A stretch of 64,000 bases of DNA from Bromus sterilis (taxonomy: Eukaryota; Streptophyta; Magnoliopsida; Poales; Poaceae): positions 278,329,770 through 278,393,769 of the forward strand of contig OX465595.1 in NCBI GenBank assembly GCA_950022295.1, read 5' to 3'. The notes beneath the pieces were generated by a model. It searched no databases. It had not been told where the DNA came from and saw only the letters and a list, made by a program, of their open reading frames with translations. Positions within the stretch are counted from its first letter, which is position 1, and every line of letters starts with the position of its first letter. Made by a program: the position numbers and the translations under genes. Positions 9,304 through 20,891 of the stretch are shown here, in pieces.

Positions 9304-12300
9304 TGTCGGGACCCGGAATATGCGTATGTAATTCCAGTCACGATGCAATCACATGGAGAGCCGAGAGCCGTACCCACTTGTCTAAGCAGACAAGGCCAAG
9401 CATAGAACACACTCGGAGAGCATCGAACGTGAGGGGCATCCCATCCAGGCCGGATGATCAACTGAGATGAGTCCTCATCGTCCGCTCACAAGTCTAAATG
9501 CTTATGGGTTGTGAATCCCATACTCATAGACAAGTCGCCTCAACCATGTTATCGATTGAATCATAACTCTTACATAAACAAACTCCAGCCCGATCACTTA
9601 GTCGGGGTCTAGGGCGGGCTCGATCATACAACAAAGTGTGCACGTGGCAGAGCCACGAGCAGTCGCATCACGATGCCCCAAGATGCGCACATCTAAGGGC
9701 CACTTGGTGTATAAAGGAACGCCAGCTAGATCACAACTAAGGTCTCGAAAACCCATACTAAGACATGCATGTTATAAACATACACGCAGCACACATGCCT
9801 AGTATGAACAACAGGTATCATCACATAACTCTACTAAGTACTCTTTAGTGATATACACATAGAGCATACAAAAATCACGTGTCTGTGATCAACATTACAT
9901 CATACAACGGAAGAAAATTAGGTCTGAGTACAAACAAGTTTAACAAATGGCTTAGAGAAGCCTTGTAAACAAACATGTCCTTCCACGCGGGACCAGACTG
10001 CTGTCTGGGACTATGCTAACTTAGTCAACGTCGAGCTTCACGAAGGTGACTCCATCGGGGTCCGGGTTCTCATCTAAAACATAGAATAAGCAAACGTGAG
10101 TACAAAGTCGTACTCAGCAAGACTTACATCAGAACTACACTACTCATGCTCAAGTATCAAGGTAAAGGAAGTGGGGTTTCATCTTGTAGAAGTGCCAGCT
10201 TTGACTTGGCTAGTCCTGAACTACGATTACCAGACTTGAGGTAAGAAGCGTACACGAGTCCACTACCAAGTCTCCAACCAATACACCACTATGGATACTT
10301 CCTCGACTTCCCCACGAGGAGGCACGCCATAGCACTCACGCTTATCTTGCGAGTTTTATAAGTATCCATTCAAGTTGTCTATGATCAAGTAAAGGTTTCC
10401 AAGTAGTCCATAACCGCGGACACGGCTATTCGAATACTTCATTAACCCTTCAGGTGTGTACATCTTCACACGCGTGTCATCACTTATCGCCTCGTTCTTG
10501 TCACCCTTCAAGCGGGTGTCGGACATGGATGAAACCAAGGCACTACCCTCACATCACCTTCTCTAATCCAGGAGTCGACTACCTGAGTTTGTCACCGCTC
10601 GAGAGTCCGACCGGTTCCACGAAACGGACTCAGATAATGTAAGGGACCGAGACGCCACCTTTGACAGATGGTTTCACTGCCTCACAGGTCCACCCACATA
10701 TCTATAGATAAATCAAATGGAAAGCCCGAATCTAGTGTGACTCCTGGACCGGATCGGGTACGTAAAGAGGCCAAACGGGGCTCCCATAAAACCCTACATG
10801 TGGTCATACTCTTTATCTTGGATCACAAAACAGGAACTCGGGGCCTAGGGCAGTGTTCAACGAGACAACCCACTGTGTACTCCTACACAACCTCTCATCG
10901 GTCACCTTTGTTTAGGGTGGATTCACCAACACGTTTATCATCAGCATCACTGTGTTCATTCCATCCCGACTCACCAACATAACATCCTCATTGTATCACT
11001 AAGCAGCAATAAGTAGTAACAGTTGTAGGGGCCACAGACTCATCATTCAACTCCTAAATCTGCTAGGATTGTGGTTTGCTTAATACGGTGACAAAATGAT
11101 AGGTCATGCATCGGAATGGGTTCAACTATGCGAAAAAACGTGTCTCGATGATCTCCTAAACATGCATAAGCGAGACTGAGAGGGAATTGGGATTTTATAG
11201 ATATGATCAATGGGGTTTGCTTGCCTTGCTGACGATACACGGGTCTTAACGGTGGTCTTCTTCTTCGGGGTGATCACCGTCTCGGAACGTCTGTCATCGG
11301 AGGCAATCATCAACAAGGGGGGCCAACTTCGAAAGTAAAATGCACATACACATGATAAGGTTGTCCATGATGTGAAAGGTACTGGTTGGTAGCATATTCA
11401 ATTTAATTGAAGTATATTGCATTTGAAATGCAAATTCAAACTACAAATTCAATTTCAAATTAAGTCATATACATGTTTGCTACTGTTGCCCCATTTTAAA
11501 ATGGTCGAACATTAAAACAAATTTCATATTCTTAATCCTTGCATTTTTCTGATAACTTTTCATATATTATATGTTTAATTTGGAGTTAGTATGAATTTTC
11601 TATGAATTTCCAAAGTTTGATTCAATTTCTGGAATTTTCTCTGTTTTCTTTAATTATTTTAAAAAGAAAACCCTTTTATTGCGTCATGCTGACCTCAGCA
11701 TGACGTGGGAGGGCTTCTGGCCAGTGGGGCCCTCCTGTCATAGGATCTGGGTTAAACCCCTGTTTAGATTAGCCACTGGTTTAGATTAGGGCACTGGGGC
11801 CCAGGGGTCAGTGGCTAGGGTTAGGGGTTAGTGGGTTAATTAGGCCACGGGGTTGGGTTTAACGGCGAGGGTCGCCGGAAAAACGGCCGGAGCATCGCCG
11901 GAGTGGGGAAATCGGCCACGGGGAAGGGAAAGGAAGGCACGGGCGTGCTCACCGTGAGCTTCCGCGTCGGGTGGGGCTAGGCGGGGTTCGCCACGGGGCT
12001 CTGGAGCTTGGATAGCACGGCAATGGCGACGACCGGAGAGGCTTGAAGGGGGAAACGACTACGAGGAGCGGGGCGAAGCGCGGATGGAGTAAAAATGCGT
12101 GCAAGCTCACCGTGAAGCTGATGGCGAGGTCGAGGGAGCCGGAGGGATTGCGGTAGTGGCGCAATCGACGGCGAGGTCTTGCGGGTCCGGCGGCGTTTCG
12201 TCGTCGATTCCGGCGACTCGAAGCGTTCCGGGCTCGGGGCCTTCTCCAGGGCGATGAAGAGGAGGGCGCTACGTCTGACGGACAGCTCGGCGTCGCTTGG

Positions 12301-13024
12301 GAGGGCCGTTGGCCACGCGAGTCTGACAGTGGCGCTCCGGTGTCTTCACGGGTGTGTGCGGGGAAGACGACGCAGAGGCGCGGGGAGGGACCGCGAGCAG
12401 AGGGGAAAGGAAGAGGCGGGTTCTGGGTGTTGCGTGGCGCACAAAGGAGAAAGGGGGCCTAGAAGGTCCTCGGCATTCACGACGCGTGCCCCGGCTCCAG
12501 CGAGCTGCTTGGAGCCGCGGGGAGGAAGACGACACGCGGGCGAGCTGGGCTGGGCCCAGGCCAAGTAAGTGGGCCGTGCCCATGGGCGGAAGATAGCCCC
12601 TGTTGTTTTCCTTTCTTTTTATATTACTGTAAATAGGTTGGCCCTGCTAAAAAAATTAGCTAGGCATTTTATAAAAATGCCCAAATAATTTTAAAAAACC
12701 CTAGGTGACCAGTAGCTAGCAACATATAGAATTTGGACATTTTTGAAATTCAATATATTTTGAATTTCAATTCAAATAGGGTCAAATTTAATTTCCAGGG
12801 CACCTTTTGAATTTTTGAATATTCCATGGGCATGGGAATGAACCCAAACCACTTTTGAAATGATCATCATCAATTATAGGAATTTTCCAAATATTCAAAT
12901 GATTTTTGGAAAATGATTTTTGGAAAAAGATTTTTATCTGGCCATTTGATTTAATTTCTCAGGGCTTTTCTTTTCCCCATTTTTGAATTTCTTTTGAATT
13001 TTTGCATGATGCAAAGGCACAAAC
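9304..13024 (-). repeat. 3' LTR of the minus-strand Tekay-type element
   Basis: This 3.72 kb LTR matches 17957-20891 plus 33391-34198. It lacks the terminal 34 bp next to the polypurine tract: the plus strand passes from gcacaaac directly to aactcgccccc, whereas the complete LTR end (34165-34198) reads on through the first bases of the element. The segment 11940-12560 is GC-rich and gives long frames in several phases; I regard these as non-coding leader or promoter sequence. The motif GAGTAC...GTACTC lies at 10098-10115. Confidence 0.88.
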
Positions 13025-16000
13025 AACTCGCCCCCACTCAAAAGAATCTCGTCCCGAGATTCAGAAGTCATCGGGAGGAAGGTGGGGTACTCGGCACGGA
13101 GGCGGTCTTCTCTTTCCCACGTTGCTTCTTTCTCGGAGTGATGTGACCATTGAACTTTAAAGAACTTGATCTTCTTTTGGCGAGTGACACGCTCTGCTGA
13201 ATCAAGAATACGAACAGGGTATTCCCGATAAGAAAGGTCATCTTGGAGATCAAGCGTTTCATGGTCGACTTCGCGGATGGGGTCCTTGAAGCAACGCCTG
13301 AGTTGTGACACATGGAATACATCATGTACTCGGGAAAGGTGCGGAGGTAGTTCAAGTTGGTAGGCAACTTCTCCACGTTTAGCGAGAATGCGGAAAGGTC
13401 CGATGTAACGTGGGGCCAACTTGCCTTTGATACCGAATCTTTGGGTTCCCTTCAGAGGAGTAACCCGAAGGTAAGCCTTCTCATCAATATTGTAGCTCTC
13501 CTCTCTATGATGACGATCATAGTAGCTCTTTTGACGAGACTGAGCGGCTTTCAAATGATCACGAACAATGCGAACTTGCTCTTCTGCTTCCTTGATCATA
13601 TCCTGTCCAAAGAGTTGTCTTTCACCGGTTTCTGACCAGTTTAGGGGTGTTCGACATCGTCGGCCATAGAGGAATTCAAAGGGATCCATGTCCAGACTAG
13701 ATTGATAGCTATTGTTATAAGAAAATTCGGCGAATGGAAGAGATTTCTCCCAATTCTTTGCGAAAGAGATAACACCAGTTCTAAGCATGTCTTCCAAGTT
13801 TTGATTAACCCTTTCAACTTGACCGCTAGATTGAGGGTGGAAAGCTGTACTAAAGGAGAGATGAGTTCCCATAGCATTTTGAAAACTTTCCCAAAATCTA
13901 GAGGTGAAAAGGCTACCACGATCAGAATTGATCACCAAAGGAACACCGTGAAGAGACACGATTCTAGAGACATACAAGTCTGCCAACTGACTAGCAGTTA
14001 TAGACTCGCGAACAGGAAGAAAGTGAGCAACTTTTGAAAGTCTATCAATGACCACGAAGATGGCATCATTTCCTTTCTAGGTTTTTGGAAAGCCGGTGAT
14101 GAAGTCCATACCGACCTTGTCCCATTTCCACTCGGGAATAGACAATGGTTGAAGAGTACCAGCAGGTCTTTGGTGTTCTTCCTTAATGCGATGACAAACA
14201 TCACATTCGGCAACAAATTGTGCAATGTCTCTCTTCATCCGGGTCCACCAAAATCTCTGGCGTAGATCTCGGTACATTTTTGTGCTACCGGGATGAATTG
14301 AGAGGGGAGTGTCATGAGCTTCCTTAAGGATCAGCTGCTTTAGGTCTTCATTCTCAGGAACTACTAAACGGTTTTCAAAGAATACCATTCCTTGATCATT
14401 TGCAGAATAACATTTAGCAACTCCGCTAACAATGTTCTGCTTGATCTCTTGAATACTACTATCTTGTTTCTGGGCGGCTATGATTTGATCCTCAAGGGTT
14501 GGTTTCGCCACCAAGTTGAAAAGAGATCCACGAGGAACAATCTCAAGATTGAGCTTGCGAAACTCCTCATGCAGAAGTGGTTGATACTGTTGTAACATGA
14601 GGTTGTTACAATACGACCTACGACTTAGCGCATCAGCCATGACATTGGCCTTGCCTGGGGTGTAAGAAATTCCTAAGTCATAATCTTTTATCAACTCTAT
14701 CCAGCGTATTTGCCTGAGATTAAGATCTGGCTGGTGAATATGTATTTGAGGCTTTGGTGATCAGAATAGATCTCACAACGATTACCAAGGAGGTAATGTC
14801 GCCAAGTCTTCAGGGCATGAACTACGGCAGCGAGTTCAAGATCATGGGTAGGATAGTTCTCTTCATGTGGACGCAACTGGCGTGAAGCATAAGCTACCAC
14901 ATGTCGATCTTGCATAAGTATGCATCCTAACCCTTGCCGTGAAGAATCACAATAGATCTCGAAATCCCGTTTTGTGTCTGGAGGTGCAAGTACGGGTGCA
15001 GAAGTCAATCTTCGTTTTAGCTCTTGAAAGCTTTCCTCGCACTTGGGAGTCCATTGGAATTTCTTATCTTTCTTGAGGAGTTCAGTAAGAGGCTTTGCAA
15101 CTTTGGAGATGTTCTCAACGAAGCGGCGACAATAGCTTGCTAGGCCGAGAAAACTCCTAACTTGCTTAACCAATTCAGGTGGAGTCCAGTCAAGGATGGC
15201 CTGAACTCTCTCGGGATTGACTGCAACACCTTTCGCAGAAATCACGTGGCCTAAGTAGGTCACTTCTGGTAGCCAAAATTTACACTTGGAGAACTTGGCA
15301 TAAAGCCGATGCTCTCTAAGTTTCATCAATACCAACCTAAGATGTTTTGCGTGCTCTTGTTCGTTCTTCGAGTAGATGAGAATGTCATCAAGATAAACCA
15401 CAACAAATTTATCTAGGTACTCCATGAAGATCGAATTCATTAAGCGCGAGAATATGGTGGGGGCATTGGTAAAACCGAAGGATATGACGGTATACTCGTA
15501 AAGACCATATCGAGTAGTGAAAGCCGTCTTGGGAATGTCCTCATTTCTGATTTTGATTTGATGATAGCCTAATCTCAAATCCATCTTGGAGAAGACAGAG
15601 GATCCAGCAAGTTGATCGTAAAGATCATTGATCCTGGGTAGTGGGTACTTGTTCTTTATCGTCACTAGATTTAGCGGACGATAGTCTACGCACATCCTTT
15701 CTGTTCCATCTTTCTTCGTTACAAACAGAACGGGGCAACCCCATGGCGATGAGCTAGGGCGGATGAAGCCTTTTGCCAACGAAGCACCAAGTTGGGTATT
15801 TAGCTCAGCTAACTCATGTGGGGCCATTCTATATGGGCGTCTCGAGATTGAAGCTGTGCCTGGTACAAGTTCCACTATGAATTCTACACATCTGTCGGGT
15901 GGCATTCCCGGCAGCTCTTGAGGAAAGACATCCGGGAAGTCACGAACCGCCGGAACATCTTCAAGGTCTGGAAGGGGAAGCACATTCAAAGTATGCATCT

Positions 16001-17483
16001 GGATCCTAGAGCTAGGTGATGTGTATTCAATGGTCTGGCCTGAAGGATGGGTGAGTTTAACTTATTTGGGTTTACACTCAAGGAAAGCATTCTGCCTTGA
16101 TAACCAATCCATTCCTAGGATGACATCAATGTCTGAAGACTTGAGGGCTATAAGTGAAGCAAGGAAAACTAAACCCTCAATTGCAATTTGATTGCCATGG
16201 CTTACTCTATTAGTTTGCCATTTGGAACCAGGAGTTTGAATGATCATTGGAGAAAACATTTCTTCAAAGGGGAACTCATGACGAAGTGCATAACTCTCCG
16301 ACATGAATGAATGAGAAGCTCCTGGATCGAAAAGAACGGAGGCAGGAACATGATTGACTGGGAGTGTACCAAGAATGACGTCAGAAGAAGCAGCGGTTTC
16401 CTCAACTGAGATTTGGTTCACACAACCACTACTTGTGGCTGAAAGCTTTGCTGGGATGGTTTTGGTGGTGGATTTCTTTGGAGGCTTGTGACTAGGTCGA
16501 CGTGGTGCCACCAACACTGCAGGGAATTGTCGGAAGTAATGGCCTGTCAGACCACACGTGAAACACACTCTGCCTGAATAGCTGGGAGCAGGATTACTTG
16601 ATTGCACACCATCATTCCTGGGAGGAACAATGTGTTGAGGTGGATGGCATATATTCGGTGGTGGTCTCTGAAGAAGGTTTTAAGGTATGGCACGGGTTGG
16701 AATCCAAATTCGGCGATTCTGAGGGGCTGAACTTGAAGAAGGAGCAAGCTCAAGAACATGCTTGCGGGACTCTTCGAAAATTTCATTGCCATGCTCAGCT
16801 CTGAAGGATCTGTTGACTAAATCCTCAAAGGTGGCAAATTTGATGAGGTTGAGATCATGACGAAGGATAGGGCTAAGTCCCTTACGGAACCTTGCCTGCT
16901 TTCTGGCATCGGTGGTGATCTCATCTTGGGCATAACGAGCAAGACGGTTGAACTCTCTCACATACTCATGAATGGACATCTCTCCTTGAGTCAGATTGCA
17001 GAACTCTTCCTTCTTGCGCTCCATTAACTCATCTAGAAGGTGGTACCCTCGAAAGGCAACACAAAACTCTTGCCAAGTCACTAGGTGACCATCAGGCTGC
17101 ATCGCAACATATTTCTCCCACCATTCAGCAGCAGCACCTTCCAGAAAGTATGCCGCGAATATAACTCGATCATCGGGAGCAACATGTGCAGTATCAAGCT
17201 TACGCTCGATGGAATGGAGCCAATCATCAGCTTCAAGGGGCTCAGAAGAACATCGGAATACCGGTGGCTTGAGGAGGATGAAGTCCTGAATGCTCACAAC
17301 CACATTGCAATGACGTGAGGTATTCTGCCCGATAAGCTCTAGAAGGCGTGTTTGATCACGTTGATTCTTCTCAGCTTCCATCATGATTTCCGCCGCAGAA
17401 GGAGGTGGTAGAGGTTCATCATCATTTCGATTCCGAACACGGTCTCGATTCCAACGAACAGCACTACGAGTTCCACCTGACAT
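12934..17483 (-). pseudogene. Gag-Pol polyprotein of the minus-strand Tekay-type element, broken
   Basis: Read from ATG at 17483, the frame parallels the intact copy at 25150-29631. Segments are Gag (17483-16680), zinc knuckle and protease (16607-16062), RT and RNase H (15998-14697), RNase H and integrase (14694-14077), and integrase with chromodomain-like tail (14055-12934). Breaks are CAA to TAA after the Gag motif TRAIP, TCA to TAA near 16062, loss of one C near 14738 (TTCACCCAGC to TTCACCAGC) and CAG to TAG near 14077. The knuckle reads CFTCGLTGHYFRQF, so its last Cys is Phe. The RT motif YLDD and integrase motif NSDRG persist. A 34 bp deletion at the 3' LTR boundary removes the normal stop, so the last frame runs on into the LTR for about 30 codons. 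Confidence 0.93.
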
Positions 17484-17940
17484 CCTGTGTGATAAAAATC
17501 AACAATCAGAACAGGTTGTATGATGGAATCAAAGACAAGAAGGACATGAAGAAGACGGAAAAGATTATAATGCGAAGGCAAAGATCCACAGAAACTTGGA
17601 ACAAATCCGGCAGCATAACGGCTACACCGGGATGGAAAATGAAACAACCTTGAGGAGATTGGACGGAACTTCCTCAAGGAACCAAAAACACGGAGACTCT
17701 GGACGACCACAACAATCCTACGGCTAAAAGGAAGCACTCAACGAGATGTTCTAGTAAAGACATAGATGAGCCTAGTCCTATCATCCCGTAGAAAAGGTAA
17801 GGGTGACTCAGAACTCAGATCGATGAGGATAAGGAGAAAAATAAGCCTTACGTTATTCCCTTATACCCAGAGTAACTATATAACTATAGAATGCTAGACT
17901 CGACTTCGACCAAGGGTTGATTAATCCTACAGACAGTCCT

Positions 17941-17952
17941 GCTCTGATACCA
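17941..17952 (-). other. Primer-binding site, initiator tRNA-Met
   Basis: The minus strand reads TGGTATCAGAGC, complementary to the 3' end of plant initiator tRNA-Met, four bases inside the LTR that starts at 17957. Confidence 0.9.
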
Positions 17953-17956
17953 AGTC

Positions 17957-20891
17957 TGTCGGGACCCGGAATATGCGTATGTAATTCCAGTCACGATGCA
18001 ATCACATGGAGAGCCGAGAGCCGTACCCACTTGTCTAAGCAGACAAGGCCAAGCACAGAACACTCTCGGAAAGAATCGAACGTGAGGGGCATCCCATCCA
18101 GGCCGGATGATCAACTGAGATGGGTCCTCATCGTCCGCTCACAAGTCTAAATGCTTATGGGTGGTGAATCCCATACTCATAGACAAGTCGCCTCAACCAT
18201 GTTATCGATTGAATCATAACTCTTACATAAACAAACTCCAGCCCGATCACTTAGTCGGGGTCTAGGGCGGGCTCGATCATACAACAAAGTGTGCACGTGG
18301 CAGAGCCACGAGCAATCGCATCGCGATGCCCCAAGCTGCGCACATCTAACGGCCACTTGGTGTATAAAAGACCGCCAGCTAGATCACAACTAAGGTCTCG
18401 AAAACCCATACTAAGACATGCATGTTATAAACATACACGCAGCACACATGCCTAGTATGAACAGCAGGTATCATCACATAACTCTACTAAGTACTCTTTA
18501 TTGATATACACATAGAGCATACAAAAATCACATGTCTGTGATCAACATTACATCATACAACGGAAGCAAATTAGGTCTGAGTACAGACAAGTTTAACAAA
18601 TGGCTTAGAGAAGCCTTGTAAACAAACATGCCTTTCCACGAGGGACCAGACTGCTGTCTGGGACTATGCTAACTTAGTCAACGTCGAGCTTCACGAAGGT
18701 GACTACATCGGGGTCCGGGTTCTCATCTAAAACATAGAATAAGCAAACGTGAGTACAAAGTCGTACTCAGCAAGACTTACATCAGAACTACACTACTCAT
18801 CCTCAAGTATGAAGGTAAAGGAGGTGGGGTTTCATCATGCAGAAGTGCAAGCTTTGACTTGGCTAGTCCTGAACTACGATTACCAGACTTGAGGTAAGAA
18901 GCGTACACGAGTACACTACCAAGTCTCCAACCAATACACCACTATGGATACTTCCTCGACTTCCCCACGAGGAGGCACTCCATAGCACTCACACTTATCT
19001 TGCGAGTTTTATAAGTATCCATTCAAGTTGTCTATGATCAGGTAAAGGTTTCCAAGTAGTCCATAACCGCGGATACGGCTATTCGAATAGTTCATTAACC
19101 CTGCAGGGGTGTACATCTTCACACGCGTGTCATCACTTATCGCCTCGTTCTTGTCACCCTTCAAGTGGGTGTCGGACGTGGATGATACCAAGGCACTACC
19201 CTCACATCACCTTCTCTAATCCAGGAGTCGACTACCTGAGTTTGTCACCACTCGAGAGTCCGGCCGGTTCCACGAAACGGACTCAGATAATGTAAGGGAC
19301 CGAGACGCCACCTTTGACAGATGGTTTCACTTCCTCACAGGTCCACCCACATATCTATAGATAAATCAAATGGAAAGCCCGAATCTAGTGTGACTCCTGG
19401 ACCGGATCGGGTACGTAAAGAGGCCAAACGGGGCTGCCATAAAACCCTACATGTGGTCATACTCTTTGTCTTGGATCACAAAACAGGAACTCGCGGCCAA
19501 GGGCAGTGTTCAACGAGACAACCCACTGTGTACTCCTACACAACCTCTCATCGTTCACCTTTGTTTAAGGTGGATTCACCAACACGTTTATCATCAGCAT
19601 CACTGTGTTCATTCCATCCGGACTCACCAACATAACATCCTCATTGTATCACTAAGCAGCAATAAGAAGTAACAGTTGTAGGGGCCACATGCTCATCATT
19701 CAACTCCTAAATCTGCTAGGATTGTGGTTTGCTTAATACGGTGACAAAAGGATAGGTCATGCATCGGAATGGGTTCAACTATGCGAAAGAACGTGTCTCA
19801 ATAATCTCCTAAACATGCATAAGCGAGACTGAGAGGGAATTGGGATTTTATAGATATGATCAATGGGGTTTGCTTGCCTTGCTGACGATACACGGGTCTT
19901 AACGGTGGTCTTCTTCTTCGGGGTGATCACCATCTCGGAACGTCTGTCATCGGAGGCAATCATAAACAAGGGGGGACAACTTCAAAAGTAAAATGCACAT
20001 ACACATGATAAGGTTGTCCATGATGTGAAAGGTACTGGTTGGTAGCTTATTCAATTTAATTGAAGTATATTGCATTTGAAATGCAAATTCAAACTCCAAA
20101 TTCAATTTCAAATTAAGTCATATGCATGTTTGCTACTGTTGCCCTATTTTAAAATGGTCAAACATGAAAACAAATTGCATATTTTTAATCCCTGCATTTT
20201 TCTGATAATTTTTCATATATTATATGTTTAATTTGGAGTTAGTATGAATATTCTATGAATTTCCAAAGTTTAATTCAATTTCTGGAATTTTCTCTGTTTT
20301 CTTTAATTCTTTTAAAAAGAAAACCCTTTTATTGCGTCATGCTGACCTCAGCATGACGTGGGGGGGCTTCTGGCCAGTGGGGCCCTCCTGTCATAGGCTC
20401 TGGGTTAAACCCCTGTTTAGATTAGCCACTGGTTTAGATTAGTGCACTGGGGCCGAGGGGTCCGTTGCTAGGGTTAGGGGTTAATGGGTTAATTGGGCCA
20501 CGGGGTTGGGTTTAACGGCGAGGGTCGCCGGAAAAACGGCCGGAGCATCGCCGGAGTGGGGAAATCGGCCACGGGGAAGGGAAACGAAGGCACGGGCGTG
20601 CTCACCGTGAGCTGCCGCGTCGGGTGGGGCTAGGCGGGGTTTGCCAGGGGGATCTGGAGCTTGGATAGCACGCCAATGGCGACGACCGGAGAGGCTTGAA
20701 GGGGGAAACGACTATGAGGAGCGGGTCGAAGCGCCGATGGAGTAAAACTGTGCGCAAGCTCACCGTGAAGGTGATGGCAAGGTCGAGGGAGCCGGAGGGA
20801 TTGCGGTAGTGGCGCAATCGACGACGAGGTCTTGCGGGTCCGGCGGCGTTTCGTCGTCGATTCCGGTGACTCGAAGCGTTCCGGGCTCGGG
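17957..20891 (-). repeat. 5' LTR of the minus-strand Tekay-type element, part 1
   Basis: Begins TGTCGGGACCC and aligns with 9304-12235 throughout. No gene is present. The palindrome CTATTCGAATAG lies at 19079-19090 and GAGTAC...GTACTC at 18751-18768. The plus-strand Tekay-type copy interrupts it after 20891; the LTR resumes at 33391. Confidence 0.92.
20887..20891. repeat. Target duplication tcggg (left copy)
   Basis: tcggg here and at 33386-33390 flank the plus-strand element. The uninterrupted LTR at 12230-12250 has ggctcggggcc with one copy, so the nested insertion is confirmed internally. Confidence 0.95.

Noticed and set aside
12179..12596. Overlapping frames of 70-130 codons on both strands in the minus-strand Tekay LTR
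   Set aside because: Same reason: GC-rich LTR sequence without domains, and the frames are not kept in the equivalent right LTR segment (33391-33750), where lengths and phases differ.
13068..13635. Frames antisense or in other phases to Gag-Pol (for example 13068-13376 and 13357-13635)
   Set aside because: They are shadows of the pol frame and appear in mirror form in the plus-strand copy.
17941..17952. Possible tRNA gene remnant (GCTCTGATACCA)
   Set aside because: Only 12-13 bases match the 3' end of initiator tRNA-Met, at the exact position of a primer-binding site; no cloverleaf is present. The same holds for 24682-24693 and 41475-41487.
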